Below, piece after piece: positions 32,152 through 43,900 of a DNA stretch of 64,000 nt (position 1 is the stretch's first letter; each line of letters starts with the position of its first letter). A program made the translations under genes and the position numbers. The DNA is from Mikania micrantha (taxonomy: Eukaryota; Streptophyta; Magnoliopsida; Asterales; Asteraceae), in assembly GCA_009363875.1 (NCBI GenBank), contig CM018682.1, positions 67,416,031-67,480,030 on the forward strand, given 5' to 3'. The notes under the pieces were generated by a model that ran no database searches, was not told the DNA's origin, and was given only the letters and a program-made list of their open reading frames with translations.

Positions 32152-33034
32152 GTGATTGCTCTGGTAGATGAAGAGTTAAAGGAAGCATTCTTTTTTCATG
32201 ATGTCATTCTTTTCCTGAAACGATCAAGAATTTCTCATGCTATATCAGCTAATCCAATGATTATCATGCATCATGTTACTTCATTCTCGGATATTGCTGA
32301 CTTTGATTGTGTTACTGAACCACCTGTACTCAAATCCAAGATTGGTGATTTGATAATTCAGTTTTCGGTAGAATATCTTCAAGTTGCATTTAGATTCCAG
32401 GAGTCAGAGGATGATCCTATGACTCTTTCGAATTATTTGATTTGTGTAGTTTTTAATCGAATGGGCTAAAATGGTGATGTCACTGCTTCTCAGCTGATTA
32501 AAAAGCATCTTTATGGACAACGGAGATATTTATTTCATGTGGTGATTATGAGTTTGTCTAATAGAAAGTCTGGGATTGACACACTGTCAAGACCTTTTCA
32601 ATGCCTTATTGCTGCATTGGTATTGAATAAACCGTTCAATATCAGTCAGTTAATATTTGACTGTATGATTAAGCAAATTGCTACTTATGAGAAGGAAAGT
32701 TTTCTTCAGTACCCATGTTTTTTGACAATGATATTTGAACATTTGTATCCATAGTTGACCAACTCTGGTCCAATCATCAAAATTACTGTCATTAATAAGC
32801 AAATCTTCGCTGAGTGTAGACCAAAGAGGGGACCTAATGTTGTTGATACTCCATTCTTTGGTCATATCATTGATGCACAGCTTTAGGGACCAGCTGATAA
32901 TTCTTGGTTTCATGCTTGCTAATCAACACGCTCATTCAGATGAACTAGTCTCTCATGTTGCAACTCAAACTCAATATATTGTATCACAGTTCAGAGATGT
33001 TGTTTCCACTTCACAGCAAAATGAACAGGTTTAG
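32152..33034 (+). pseudogene. E10 extra 3' ORF, N-terminal part
   Basis: Broken plus-strand ORF after RNase H. The block 32152-32469 begins 'MIALVDEELKEAFFFHDVIL', with 'FLKRSRISHAISANP', and ends in a stop in 'FNRMG*'. Blocks 32539-32754 ('SLSNRKSGIDTLSRPF', 'KPFNISQLIFDCMIK') and 32837-33034 follow. This order (a '+SRISHA' start, then a 'FN.S..IF..M' helix) resembles hypothetical proteins after pol in Asteraceae Copia elements, as I recall them. I see no signal peptide or transmembrane segment. Function unknown; env-like by position only. Confidence 0.6.
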
Positions 33035-33850
33035 AAGGAAACTCAGGATTCTGCTACTCCTGTAAATGTTGAAGGAGATGTTGTTGATACCTCTAGCTCA
33101 TATTCGGATTCAGATGATGATAGTGAAGAATATCATGATGCTAGTGGTAACATTATTTTTAGTGGAAGTTCAAAAAAACGACCTTATGTAGAGATTATCA
33201 GTGAAGCTCATCAACAAGAAATTGCTGCAAATAAGAAGTAGAGATCAACTGATAGTGATTCTGATTACATTCCATCTGATAAGGACTTTCATTTTGCTTA
33301 TCCAGTTCATACTTCACCTTCACCCTCATCTGCACAAGTATCTACTCCAACAGTTGTTCTTCCTACACAGTCATGTAGTCCATTGATTACTCCTCCTGCT
33401 ATGTCTATTGCACCAGTTTTTGATTCACCTAATATTAATTCTATATTCACTGATAGTTTTGCTACACAATCTTCTTAGATTTTGTCATTGAAATCTCAAG
33501 TTTAGGAGTTACAATCTGAGACTGTTCAGTTAAAAAGTAGAGTTAATTCATTGGAGGCGACAGTTGCTGATCTTACTAGACAAGCTTCTTTCATCATTCC
33601 AATGCAAGATTGCTTAGATACTTTACAAGCTCAGGTGGCAACAGGTAAAGAGTATCAGCATGGGGTGAACAAAATGGATTTAGCTTCATTTGCCACTATG
33701 AATGCTAAATTTCAAGATATGGATAATATGATCAAATCTCTTCATGACAATGCTTTTCAAGTTTTCAAGGATCATTATATTCAAATTCAAGGACTTTAAG
33801 CTCAAATGATTGATCCTTCAGCTCAGGGGGAGACTTCCTGTAGATCTGAA
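33035..33850 (+). pseudogene. E10 extra ORF, middle low-complexity and coiled-coil part
   Basis: 33035-33475 encodes acidic, Ser/Pro/Thr-rich sequence ('TSSSYSDSDDDSEEYHDA', then a PSP-rich run) with stops. 33551-33799 is open and reads 'LEATVADLTRQASFIIPMQD', 'LDTLQAQVATG' and 'AKFQDMDNMIKSLHDNAF', with a heptad-like pattern suggesting a coiled coil. This may mediate oligomerisation (inference). Confidence 0.55.
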
Positions 33851-35163
33851 GCGATTACACCATTTGATGGTCTAGGAATAATGATGATGAAGATAGAAAC
33901 GATCAAGGTGGTCCTTCCACTCGCAATGATCCTGTTACTTTAAACAAGGAAGGAGTGATATCTCAGAGGGAGCCAGCTGGAACATCTTCTATACCTTGAG
34001 CTGACGATAAAGGAAAGGGAAAGGTTCAAGAAGATGAGTTTGTAGATAATTTGTTTGCTGATCAAGATTATGATGATGATGATATTATTGATGCTCTTAT
34101 TGATATAGATGATGATAACCTTGGATATGATGATCAAGCTGATGGTGATTATGTTCTTGATGTTGATCCTCGGTTAAATGAAAAAGAGTATCATTTTGAA
34201 CCATGTTTTGATGATCTTGATAAAAGTTCTGATCAAGAACTTGAATATGGTGAATGGTTTCTTATTAAAGAGGTTAGAGATCTCTTAATGGACTAAGATT
34301 GGGAAGAAAAATTTCTTAAAGAAACTGAAGAAAAGATAATTGTTGAATGTGTGGTTCAATCCACTAAAGAAGAAATCAGACTGAAACAAGCTGGACAAGA
34401 GATAATAAATAAGATTCGGTTAAGTTTTTGACTACAGCTGAAGTGATACAACTTGCTAAAGATGATTTAGAAAACGCTCCACAAAGCCCATGTGTAAAGA
34501 AACATTATAAGAATAAAATGGAATGTGTTGCAAAAATCCTAGCTTTGAAATATGAAGCTGAAAGCAAATTGTTTATTGTAAAGAGAATTGATGGAGTTCA
34601 ATACTTGAAGAAATCAATTAAAAGTTTCAATCAATTTCCTTTGTGTGAATTAGGAGTCTTGGCTGATATTAGGTTAATAAATCATGGTGATGATCATATG
34701 GCAAATTTGGTTGAAAGAATATTAAGAAAATAAGTTCATATCATGAAGTTCGAGTTCATAAAACCTCAGAAGCTAAAGAAGATACCAATTGTTGGTAATC
34801 TTGACTAGATTAACAAGAAATGGAAGGTAAGATATGAATTCAGACCTGTTAAATGTTGAAAGAGAATTCCTCTTTTAAATTTTAACTTGGGAATTATGAA
34901 TAACCTCCATAGATGGTATTTGGATGGGTATACCTCTGAAGCTGTGTTTAAAGATATAAATATAGTGGAATTTTGCAGAATGTTTGATCCTATCCACTTA
35001 ATTAATCTTTTAGAGGAAGACCGGAGAATATTGAAAATAAAATAGATTCAGTATCATAAGGATCATAAAGATAAAGCAATGCAATCTAAAAAGATGCTGG
35101 ATGTGTGTATCAAGCATAAAATTTGTGCTGGTAGTCATTTACCTTTGAAGTGGAAAGAATGAA
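33851..35163 (+). pseudogene. E10 extra ORF, acidic and C-terminal part
   Basis: 34051-34296 is strongly acidic ('DYDDDDIIDALIDIDDDN'). 34428-34733 has 'FIVKRIDGVQYLKKSIKSFN', 'LADIRLINHGDD' and 'LVERILRK'. Past further stops, 'NNLHRWYLDGYTSEAVFKDI' and 'INLLEEDRRILKIK' lead to a final 'LPLKWKE' stop at 35161-35163. At least six stops interrupt the ORF as a whole. The conserved order of blocks shows it was once a long protein of some 900-1000 residues. Confidence 0.55.
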
Positions 35164-35368
35164 GATCAACACTGAGCTGTTGCTGAGGGGTAGTCTATTA
35201 GTACCCTGATAGCAACTAGCTTCAGTTGTTAAAATGAAGATTGTAGATGTTTCAAATTTAATATTTTTATGTTTATTGTATTTATTTTGTTTTTAGTATA
35301 ATGTTTATAAAATTATTTTATTTTGTTTGTTTTTGATTAGTTTGTAAATTTTTCTAATTGTTGTTTTT

Positions 35369-35465
35369 GTCGATACTATTACTATCGAGAATAGTTGCAT
35401 CGAACTAATAGTATCGAAGGCATTTTTACCGATATTAATAGTATCGACATTAATGTTGTCGATAC
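35369..35465. repeat. E10 palindrome array, right block
   Basis: TCGATACTATTACTATCGA, CGAACTAATAGTATCGAA and CGATATTAATAGTATCGAC, then TGTCGATAC directly before the E11 LTR. It is the same word family as 31365-32040, now on the far side of the extra ORF. Confidence 0.8.
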
Positions 35466-35838
35466 TGTCGCACCCCGGCCCTCCCAGCATTATCGGGGGC
35501 GCGAACCTAGTCATGATTGTAGTCTCCGGTCATACAGTTGCGAGACCTACATGTCTTGTTGCATACATACATCTGAATACTCGGACAAAACAGTTTTATA
35601 AAATCAGAGTTACGGAAGTTAATGTATAAGACCTTAAGAAACAGTTCGAATTTATTAGTTGCGGAAGCGTTTTAAATGGTTTTCAAAATAACATAAAGTA
35701 ATAGTTTTTGCGGATGCTTTTTAAGTTGTTTAACAATTACGTAACATAACAAAATGATACTGAATGTTTAATAGACTAAGACACTAAAGTAGATGCATAG
35801 ACTCCATCCTAGATTCTTCGTGCACGTGCCTTAGCTAC

Positions 35839-36363
35839 CTGAGAAAACATGCGACTAAAAGGGTCAACACAGTGGTTGGTGAGAGCACACATTTTTCATA
35901 AGAAGTAAACATCAAAATGTTTAAAGTAAGAGTTGATGGATTACATATCATTACAATGCAGTATCGATTGATAGCTAGTCGATACAGTTATATTATATGT
36001 GGGTTCGTACCGAAGCTCACCGTTGTGCCTCCCGCCATGTTCATCATAAGACAATGGCAAAGAGTATTTTTTTTTCAATATTGCACCCATTCCGACATGC
36101 AATCGAGTTGGCCTCCGAGGAGCGATGAGTGGGGTTGTTGGGCCCAAATTGTACTATTCAAGATTACCACGCTAGGCACTCGACACTACTAACGATCCGA
36201 GGTGTGTTTGTGAGGACTTTGAGTTGTGATGTGTGCCACACATACACATATAGTGATAAAGATGTCCATACATAATCAAAATAAGTTGTGGTATCAAAAA
36301 CAGTTTATCATGCAATGTTTTCTCCCCCAAAGGTAGAAAAGATAAAAGGGGCCATGAACTCAC
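35839..36363 (-). promoter_or_regulatory. E11 LTR intron-like segment (525 nt)
   Basis: In sense it opens TATCAG|GTGAGTTCATGGCCCC at 36363 and closes CTCACCAACC, GTTGAC and GCATGTTTTCTCAG at 35839, followed by GTAGCTAAGG. It is nearly identical in layout to E15. Confidence 0.5.
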
Positions 36364-37602
36364 CTGATAGAACAGTTCCGGTTATGAGTGTGTTCGCGAC
36401 TGCGAATGCTAGCAACCTGCTAATGAGCACCTATAATCATATAGGTCGTGAGTATGTGTTTTGTTGCATGTTGTATCCCATACAACTCCAAGTGTCGGTG
36501 TGCTAAACCGTGTGTGTGTTGACTTGTGTTGACTCAACGAATCGTTGGTGACACATTTGTTGTGCTTAGTTTGTTTATGTGTCATAATGCAAGTAAGACA
36601 CCAACATGCATCCTACGACTCTAATCATGATGCTTTCACATAAATCATGTTTAGAAAATCATAACGTTTCCATTTCCGAAAAGTTTCTATATTTAGGAAG
36701 TTTCTAGTTTTGAAAAGTATAGTTATGAAATCCCATTTCATATAATGAATACTTTTAGTATATTTATAAAATACGTTTGAATACTTAGAACATATTGTTT
36801 GCGCATAAATCACCATTTATGGCGTTTGCCCCAACTAAAGTTTCCTAAAATGGTAAGTATCCTTTTGAAGGTTTGTTTAAACAAATCAAAGTTTCCAACA
36901 TGCTTAGAAATTATTTCTAAACATATCTCAAGGATCATAAATCACCAAAATTCGTTAAAACATCAAAAACCCACTTTTGATTTACAAAAGTTTCCATTTT
37001 TAGTAAGTTCTTCATAAAACCGTATTTTCACAAAATCGAATACCCGAATGTGTTTCTAAACACTACAATATGCATTTGACAACATCTAGACATGTCTAAC
37101 AAGTCTAGATCATTACAAATCACCAGCATGCAACTAAAAATCTTCCTAATATATTAAGTTGCATAATATGATCATCAAATCAACAAAACCCAATCCTCGT
37201 TTATTCAAAATATATCAATAAACACTCTAGACCAACTAAAAATTCGTGCATTTGAGCGGATCAGAGTTGCATGTGATCAATGACTCTTGCATGTGGGTTT
37301 TAGAGCTTGCATCTATGATCTAACCATAAATAAACATGTAAAACGACCTTAGATGCTAGGATTCAAGCTGGAACAGCTGCTATTGACACCGTACGTGGCT
37401 GATGATGTCGGTTCTAGCTCGTGGATGGCTTTAATGGACTTCCAATACTTCCTTCAGGCTTCAATGTCCTCCAAATCACCAAGGATGACTTCAAGAAGGT
37501 TTATAGGGGGCTTAGGAGCTGGTTCTAGTGGGTTTGGGTCGAGAGAATGTGTGTATAATCTTGGTGGAAATGAGAGAAAACCGATCAAATGGTTTGGGGT
37601 TG

Positions 37603-37613
37603 CTTTTTATATA
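37603..37613 (-). promoter_or_regulatory. E11 (type-B part) TATA box
   Basis: The minus strand reads AATTATATAAAAAGC. The matching E15 position has TTTTATAAAAATCC. The dyad words lie just upstream in sense. Confidence 0.6.
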
Positions 37614-37633
37614 ATTTTTGATATTTGGGGCTT

Positions 37634-37830
37634 CCTCACTTACCGCCTGGTGGGGATCCATGGTTCTTGGTATACCACCTGGAATAAAATATTCAGTCGG
37701 CTCCTCAAGAGATCTGCACGCAACGCCTAATGTGGTTACATGGTCTCGCCAGATATATGAAGATTCAAATTTCCCGCCCAAGGCTCGCGTACCACCAAGG
37801 CCTAAGCATCGGCCATTGGCGTACCGCCTG
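37634..37830. repeat. E11 diverged GTACCGC dyad words
   Basis: Words at about 37640 (CTTACCGCCTGG), 37670 (GGTATACCACCTGG), 37784 (GCGTACCACCAAGG) and 37818-37828 (GGCGTACCGCC). The last keeps perfect dyad symmetry around TAC although both arms differ from the TCGCG/CGCGA of E6 and E15. Confidence 0.6.
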
Positions 37831-39054
37831 GCCAGCTGGATGGGCTCAATTGGTGCAATTTAATCATTTCGACTCGTTTTCGATTATTTCACGCTTATAA
37901 TTGAAGTATTACTCGTAGGAGTAATTTAATTAACTTGTAAGTTAACTCTGCATAGCAATTACTTAGACAGGAGTCTAGGAATATAAACAAGCATATATAT
38001 GTAAAACAATAAATAATAAATAAAAGCATTTAAGTAAACAATTTAAATAAAACAGTTTACGCATACTTCTCAGCCCCGCGTTTTAAAACAAAAATGTTTA
38101 GAAAAGGGGCAATGAACTCACATGTGTTGCTGTGCAAATGTCTTATCACAAAATGTGTTTTTTGTTGTAGCTTAGGTTTCTTCCATTCCTGAGTTGTTTT
38201 AAAAGAGTTCGAATATGATAAGTATACGTATTAGTCGTCGCATCTAAAGTTGGTCTCGGTGTGCAACTAAGTGTCCTAAGTTACTAAAGTGCTTCTATGA
38301 TTTAATCTAGCTAATCTAACTTTACATACCCATTTGTAACCCTTATCCCCTAATTAGTCACAACAAGTCTTGATTAACATTTTTAATTAATTTCATATTA
38401 AACATCAATTTAGAAAATCATTTAAATTTACTTTAACAAAGTTTATAAGCCATCATCTTTTATCAAAGTATCATTAACTTAACTCAAACTAATAGTTAAC
38501 ATGTGATGGGCTTAATTAAGTCCGTTGGGCCCAATTAGGCCCAGTAATGATCTTTGATTTCAAATTGGTCATCAATCAAGTTTCTTGGAATAATATGACA
38601 TAGAGAACTAACCATCTAGGTTAATTTTCCATCATATTACTTTCCTAAAGTTTAATGTTAAAAAATAAATCAACACCCACTTTCAGATCATTATTTTGTT
38701 TCCACATGAATTGAAATATATATGCCCAATTGTTTCAAGCTTACTATATAAATGTTAACAATTTATGTTAAAGTGTTCAAGTATCTTAAAGGAAGCTCTT
38801 GTTAAAGAGTTTTCTAATCTCATGAGCATTCTAAGTATACTCTAGGTTTAAAATAGGTTTTAATATGCTCCCATGCACTCATGCTAAATCTCCATGCACA
38901 CACATCAAGTTTATCCCATATATCGTTGGTTTTAAGTACTTGTATATTTATCCTTTTTATCTATAAACCATGGTTGATAGTCATAGGTCAGAAAACCCCA
39001 TGATTCCATCCCACTTGGGTTTGACAAGCATTAGGGCGGCAAACCTTTTGGCCC

Positions 39055-39425
39055 TAACCTTAGGTTCGGCCATGATGAGGGCTAGGCGAAACTTTAAGGT
39101 TCGACAAGGTGTGTGGATCGACGAACCTTTAGCCTAAGGTTCGGTGCTCGCTGGTTTCGTGCCATCTAAGGTTCGGCCATCACGAGAAGAGTTCAGGGTT
39201 CGTGTAACTTATAGGTTCGTCTGACTGTTGGTTTCCTAAGGTTCGGCCATGCATGCGGCCGCAAATAGGTTCGTGATATCCTAGAAGAGGTTCGCCACCT
39301 TGTTGGTTCGTGGGTGGAGGGTTCGCCTGTCCACATGGTTCGTGAGCTAGGGTTCGGGTGATGCTGGGATCAAGCAGGTTCGGCTAGGTGCTGATGGATT
39401 CGGCCGGAGATGTTCACAAACCTGT
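39055..39425. repeat. E11 (type-A part) GGTTCGG array
   Basis: About fifteen GGTTCGGC, GGTTCGTG or GGTTCGCC words. They lie between the right edge and the orphan donor at 38121 (AACACAT|GTGAGTTCATTGCCCC in sense), matching the layout of E3 and E14. Confidence 0.7.
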
Positions 39426-40493
39426 AACCTATCATGGATCACCATCTTCATCCTAGGGAGCTAATACCTGTTACAACTTCATTTCCAAGGTTTCCGAATG
39501 TTTCACAATAACCTATCTCGTGATTTTTAGGGTTTTAAACCGGTTAGAACAAAATACTACAAAGGGGTCGTGACATACCCTAAAAACCGAAGGAAAATTG
39601 GAGATTTACCTCGAAAATGATGGTTAAAAGCTTGAACTCCTTGTACTTTCGTGATCTACTTGATGAGATGATCGTTTTGAGCCTAAAATCACTTGAATCC
39701 GGTGAGAAATGGCCAAGAAATGATAGAGAGAAGTTTGGTTTTCTAGAGAGAGAGGGTGACGAGGTTAGAGAGAGAGAGAAAGAGGTTGGTGAGTGATGGA
39801 AATGGCATTTAATGCCATTTAATATCTTGTTTCTTTCCGGTGTGTTCGGGTCTGTTCGGTTTCGTGTAAAATTCCGGCTCCTCGTAGTTTTCAAAACGAA
39901 CGACTCGGTTAATAACATAAGATTTCTAAATTTATTTTAAGTTGTGATTCCTAATAAATTAACTAAATATCTTTTGTTTATTTTAAATTTTCAAAAATAT
40001 TAAGTTTACTGTTTAAAATCGAATCGTACAGTCATCGCGCGTATTCGTTCGAATCGTCAACTGTACGAACACGACGATAACTATACTTTTCAATATTGTT
40101 TTCTAATTATCGGATATCATCCAGAACGTTAAACTTCCAGATTGATTCGTACAGATCGTCACCTATACGAATAACCCGTCGGTTTAGCATTCACATAACG
40201 ACATCCGTGTTGTTTTGTTCTATAAAGCCTCACATACGTTTTTACATAATAAAATCCTAACACATAATCACATGATGGTTCTGTGTTGCCAGATAATTAT
40301 CTGGCTGATGAACCATGTTTACTGAGTTTAGTTTCTCTGAAATGATTCTGAATTCACTGTTTCGTACAAGAAATGATAATGATATACGATATGAATGTGA
40401 AATTTACTGAATTGCATAAAGTGTGTACCTGATTACTGTTCATGATGTTGTTTGAGATCACTGTTCCGGTACGATTCCGGCACTGATGTTACA

Positions 40494-41974
40494 CGGTGGG
40501 TGCCAAATCGTTTTCGGTAAAAATTAAGCGACCTTAATTTTATTAATTCCATATTTAATAAGACGTGGGAATAGGAGATATCCTTCATATAATCAAGGAT
40601 ATTTAATAGATAACATAAGAAATAACATAATAAACACAATCACACAAGAGATTTACGAGGAAAGCTAGTATATCCTTAATAGGATGAACGACATAAAACT
40701 CTGGGAGCTTGACCATTGTCTATCTTCTTTGTTCTTTTGATAAACTAAAAAAAATTGTAGTGTGCAGGAGAGTGATAGATCACTAAGTGACTTGTGAACA
40801 TAAAGTATGAGTGTTTTTGTGAGTGTAATCGTAGTAAAACCAAGTGCCTTATTCGATCAATCATCTGTCCTTTATATACTAACATAAGTACAACGGATAT
40901 TCTAAGGTTGTTCCTCTTTTCCCGGATAAAGTCTCAAACTTTTGTTGAACGTTCCAAGTCCACTAATAAAATTTCTTCACACGTCTTCCTGCTCTCAAGC
41001 CAATTATTCAGGAAACTTTTAAATGAACCTCGCAAAAGTATCTAGAATTATAATATAAAGTATTCAATAATAAGACCATATTAAAAACTAAATTACGAGA
41101 TCCCTATCGTAACCACATAGCTCATGTACATCTCTATTAAATATGTTAATACAACATAAAACATTATATCATAAGGATCCTCTAATAATACGATCCTTCA
41201 TGTCAGGATCCTAATAATAATAATAGTTAAGAATTCATACATCAAGAGTTTGACCCCTAATACTTATGACCAAATGTTTTACAATAAAAACACTTGATAT
41301 TCTTTTCTTAATTCTTATAATTGATCGTCACATTGTTACATTTCTTACAAAGGTCATACTGAAAAGCTTTTGCCTTCTTTGTAATTCGATTTACAGTAAA
41401 CTTTTCCAAAGGAAAACATTGTGATTTGTCCTTACCCTTTGAAAAAATTCCTCCAATTTCCAAATTAGCCATGCCCTTTGTGATTCCTTTTCGATTATAC
41501 TATGGACTAGAACCAATGTTGGCCAACAATACCCCTCTCAGTTCTACCTTGTGCAGCTTCGAGTCGGAAATCAACACCTGAACCCATTGTTCGAGGCTTA
41601 CAAGCAAAATTGGAATTTACTTATTTTCTCCATGTTTTGATTAGGCCATGTTTTTCTTTTCTTCTCCTTGACGCTCTCATACCACCGTTACACTGTGGAT
41701 TCCAAAGATTGAACTTTAGCTTATACTTGTTATTCATATTCAAACACGAAGACGAAATTGTAGATTGAAAGAGAGGATATATGAAATTGACATATACTGT
41801 AACTAACTTTTACATATAGTGACTCCTTTTATACAACCCTTGGATCCTTGCCCCATTACAATCAATAAACTGCGTCAAAATGCAAAGCTTCATGGTGAAA
41901 ACTTGGTTTTCTCATTTTCGATTGTGGCCCTACGAATTGTATGCCTGTATAAAAATAAATCAATAGTTGGGCCT
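40494..41974 (-). other. E12: decayed sequence with a minus-strand LTR/leader remnant
   Basis: 40494-41200 is AT-rich without domains. The minus strand at 41673-41684 reads TGGTATGAGAGC, a PBS with one change. Beyond it at 41826-41836 is TTGTATAAAAG, a good TATA box in LTR position. Downstream, about 41640-41260 reads in minus 'KGKDKSQCFPLEKFTVN' and a knuckle-like 'CFYCKTFGHKY' that lacks its last Cys. It could be a broken Copia gag; the assignment is weak. Confidence 0.35.
41826..41836 (-). promoter_or_regulatory. E12 TATA box
   Basis: The minus strand reads GGGTTGTATAAAAGGAGTC, about 140 bases upstream of the PBS-like site on the same strand. Confidence 0.45.
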
Positions 41975-42237
41975 TGTAGAGCCTAATAAAAGATGAAGAC
42001 TGATAAAATCAAATATGAAGCCCAAAGTTCGTGGACATAAAGGTTGTATACTTGATTTTTGTGTACCTTACTATTTCGTGTACTTTACATTTCGTGTCCC
42101 CCTAGAATAGTATAAATAGACGCATAGTGTAATTGTCTGGGATCGGATCCCAAGGCAGTGTTTTTAGACATATTGAACACTCCTTGATGCTAATTTGTTG
42201 TATAACGTTGGAGTCTTGAACCAACTAGGGACCTACA
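41975..42237 (+). repeat. E13 5' LTR
   Basis: TGTAGAGCC to AGGGACCTACA, same ends as E5. It carries TTTCGTGTACTTTACATTTC, a short version of the leader words. Confidence 0.7.
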
Positions 42238-42239
42238 AT

Positions 42240-42252
42240 TGCTATAAAGCTC
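42240..42252 (+). other. E13 primer binding site, degenerate
   Basis: TGCTATAAAGCTC, in the place where E5 has TGGTATAAGAGCCTC, two bases after the LTR end. Confidence 0.6.
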
Positions 42253-42374
42253 TATTCAGCATCAAGGCACATGCTTTTTGCCTCAAGTTCATGACTTTCT
42301 TGTTCATTTCTACATTCGGAAGCTGCTCTATCTATTTGGAGTTCAAAGTCTTGAAAGAAATTCATCAAGAATTC

Positions 42375-42645
42375 TTTCAATATTTTCGTGAACTTCAGTT
42401 TCGGGTACTTCACCTTTGTGAACTTCAGCCTCGTGAACTTCAGCCTTCGTTATTTTTTGTCTTCGGTTACCATCTGCTTTGTGTACCTTCAATCTACGGT
42501 TACTCTGAAGCTTCATGTAGTGGGAACTTCGACTACTTTGAAGCTTCGTGTACTTCAGACACTTCGTATACTTCAAGTTTGAGTACTTTCGACATTTCGA
42601 GTACTTGGCCACTTTCGTGTACTTCAGAGATTTCAAGTACTCCTA
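42375..42645. repeat. E13 leader array of TTCGTGTACTTC words
   Basis: About sixteen words such as TTCGTGTACTTCAG, TCGTGAACTTCAG, TTCGAGTACTT and GAAGCTTCGTGTACTTC, spaced about 12-25 bases, between PBS and gag. A 188-codon frame crosses it only because the words avoid stops in that frame. Confidence 0.75.
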
Positions 42646-42762
42646 TTGGTGTGCGTACTAATAGACTTCATGAACATGGCTGCAAAGAATCTAAGCAACT
42701 TGTCCTTCTGATTCTAGACAATGAGATCGGTATAGGAACCAAGCCTCCTAGATTAGGGTAAA

Positions 42763-43900
42763 GATAACTTCCAGGATTGGAAGTTCAGATTTCAATCTTT
42801 TATCAAATATACTGTTCCAAAGCTATGGAGGTCAATCGAGGAAGATTCTTATGTTCTGATGTACGAGAACGCGTTCAGGGGCATGATCCATAAAGACTCA
42901 GAGCTATTCACAAATAATGATATCCTTCTCAAAGAGAAGGATGACAAAGCGTATGCCTCAATTACAATGGCATCATCTATTAAGGATGCTCATGGATTCA
43001 AGGAGCACAAAACATCTAAGGAGCTTTGGATGCTTTGGTTGAGAGATTCGAAGGTAATGAGGACATGAGGGAGAGTAGGAAGGACATGCTAAGCCAGAGG
43101 TTCAACATGTTCAATCACATCAAAGGTGAGACATTGGAGGCATAGCTCAACAGATTCACCCATCTCATGACTGAGTTGACGAGTGTTGGCATTGAGATGA
43201 CCAAGGGTGAGGTGAACAAGAAGTTGTTAAACTCACTACCCTACAATTGGAACTCTAACTACACCACCATCAAAACGACCAAGGATATGTACAAGACATA
43301 CTTGAGTGAGCCCATATCCATTATCAACTCATATGATATGGATGACAAGAAAAGAGCTTTGAACCATGAGAGTTCAATGGGAATCAATCCAACAACTGAG
43401 AATGCAGCTTTAATCTCTACAATGAACCATAAGGCTTCTGCTTCTTACTCAATCCCATATGACACTGCTTTCATTTCCTCATGACAAGGCCATGTTATGC
43501 CTAAGATCAGTGCTGAAGGCGAAGAGAATCTGATGATGTTCAAAAGCTTCATGAATAGCTAAAATGCCATGATTCAAAAGCTTAATGAACAGCTAAAATG
43601 CCTTCCTTGCTGGAGAACATGCACCTGCAAGTCTGACCCAGGACAAGCTTGAACATATTAACCCAGACAATGTGGAGGGTATGGATATTGCCTGGAAGAT
43701 GGCAATGGAGATGTTTAGGGTAAAGAGGTTCATCAAAAAGTATGGACGAAATTGCTTCGGTAACAACCCTAGAAGGAAGTTAGGATTCAAAAAGTCTAAG
43801 CTCCGGTGCTAAAACTGTGATCAGCCCAGACACTTTACTAGGGAATGCAAGCTGCCCAAGAATGTGAAAGAATATGAGAAGAAAACTGATGAATGCTCTT
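42763..43900 (+). pseudogene. E13 gag N-terminal domain and zinc knuckle
   Basis: It starts 'DNFQDWKFRFQSFIKY' (DUF4219-like), then the open block 42859-43068 with 'ASITMASSIKDAHGF' and 'TSKELWMLW'. A frameshift near 43060 and a stop at 43144 precede 43167-43484 ('LMTELTSVGIEMTKGEVNKK', 'LLNSLPYNWNSN'), a UBN2-like domain. The zinc knuckle at about 43805-43850 fits C-x2-C-x4-H-x4-C, but its second codon is a stop (TGC TAA AAC TGT). Role: particle shell and RNA packaging. Confidence 0.8.

Larger units (their letters stand above)
29188..35465 (+). mobile_element. E10: Copia 3' half with extra ORF
   Basis: RT and RNase H (29200-30198), AT-rich 3' flank shared with E2, an array of TCGATA palindromes, a ~3-kb broken ORF and a second palindrome array, ending where the E11 LTR begins at 35466. 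An ORF after RNase H is the env-like position known from SIRE-type Copia elements (family knowledge). gag, PR, IN and both LTRs are absent. Confidence 0.8.
35466..40493 (-). mobile_element. E11: chimeric gypsy LTR (type B joined to type A)
   Basis: The left part, 35466 to about 37880, matches the E15 LTR (start TGTCGCACCCCGG, same order of blocks). The right part, about 37890-40493, matches type-A LTRs (shared TTACGCATACTTCTCAG with E7, the GGTTCGG array and the CGGCACTGATGTTACA end). Flanks GATAC and CGGTG do not match, so the two edges were not made by one insertion. It holds one acceptor but two donors (36363 and 38121), as expected for a fusion. Confidence 0.75.

Noticed and set aside
41260..41640. 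Minus-strand CCHC zinc-finger gene
   Set aside because: The knuckle-like motif lacks the final Cys and the frame is interrupted; kept only as a weak gag remnant in E12.
42195..42761. 188-codon open frame
   Set aside because: It crosses the E13 PBS and word array; openness comes from the repeated words, not from a known protein.
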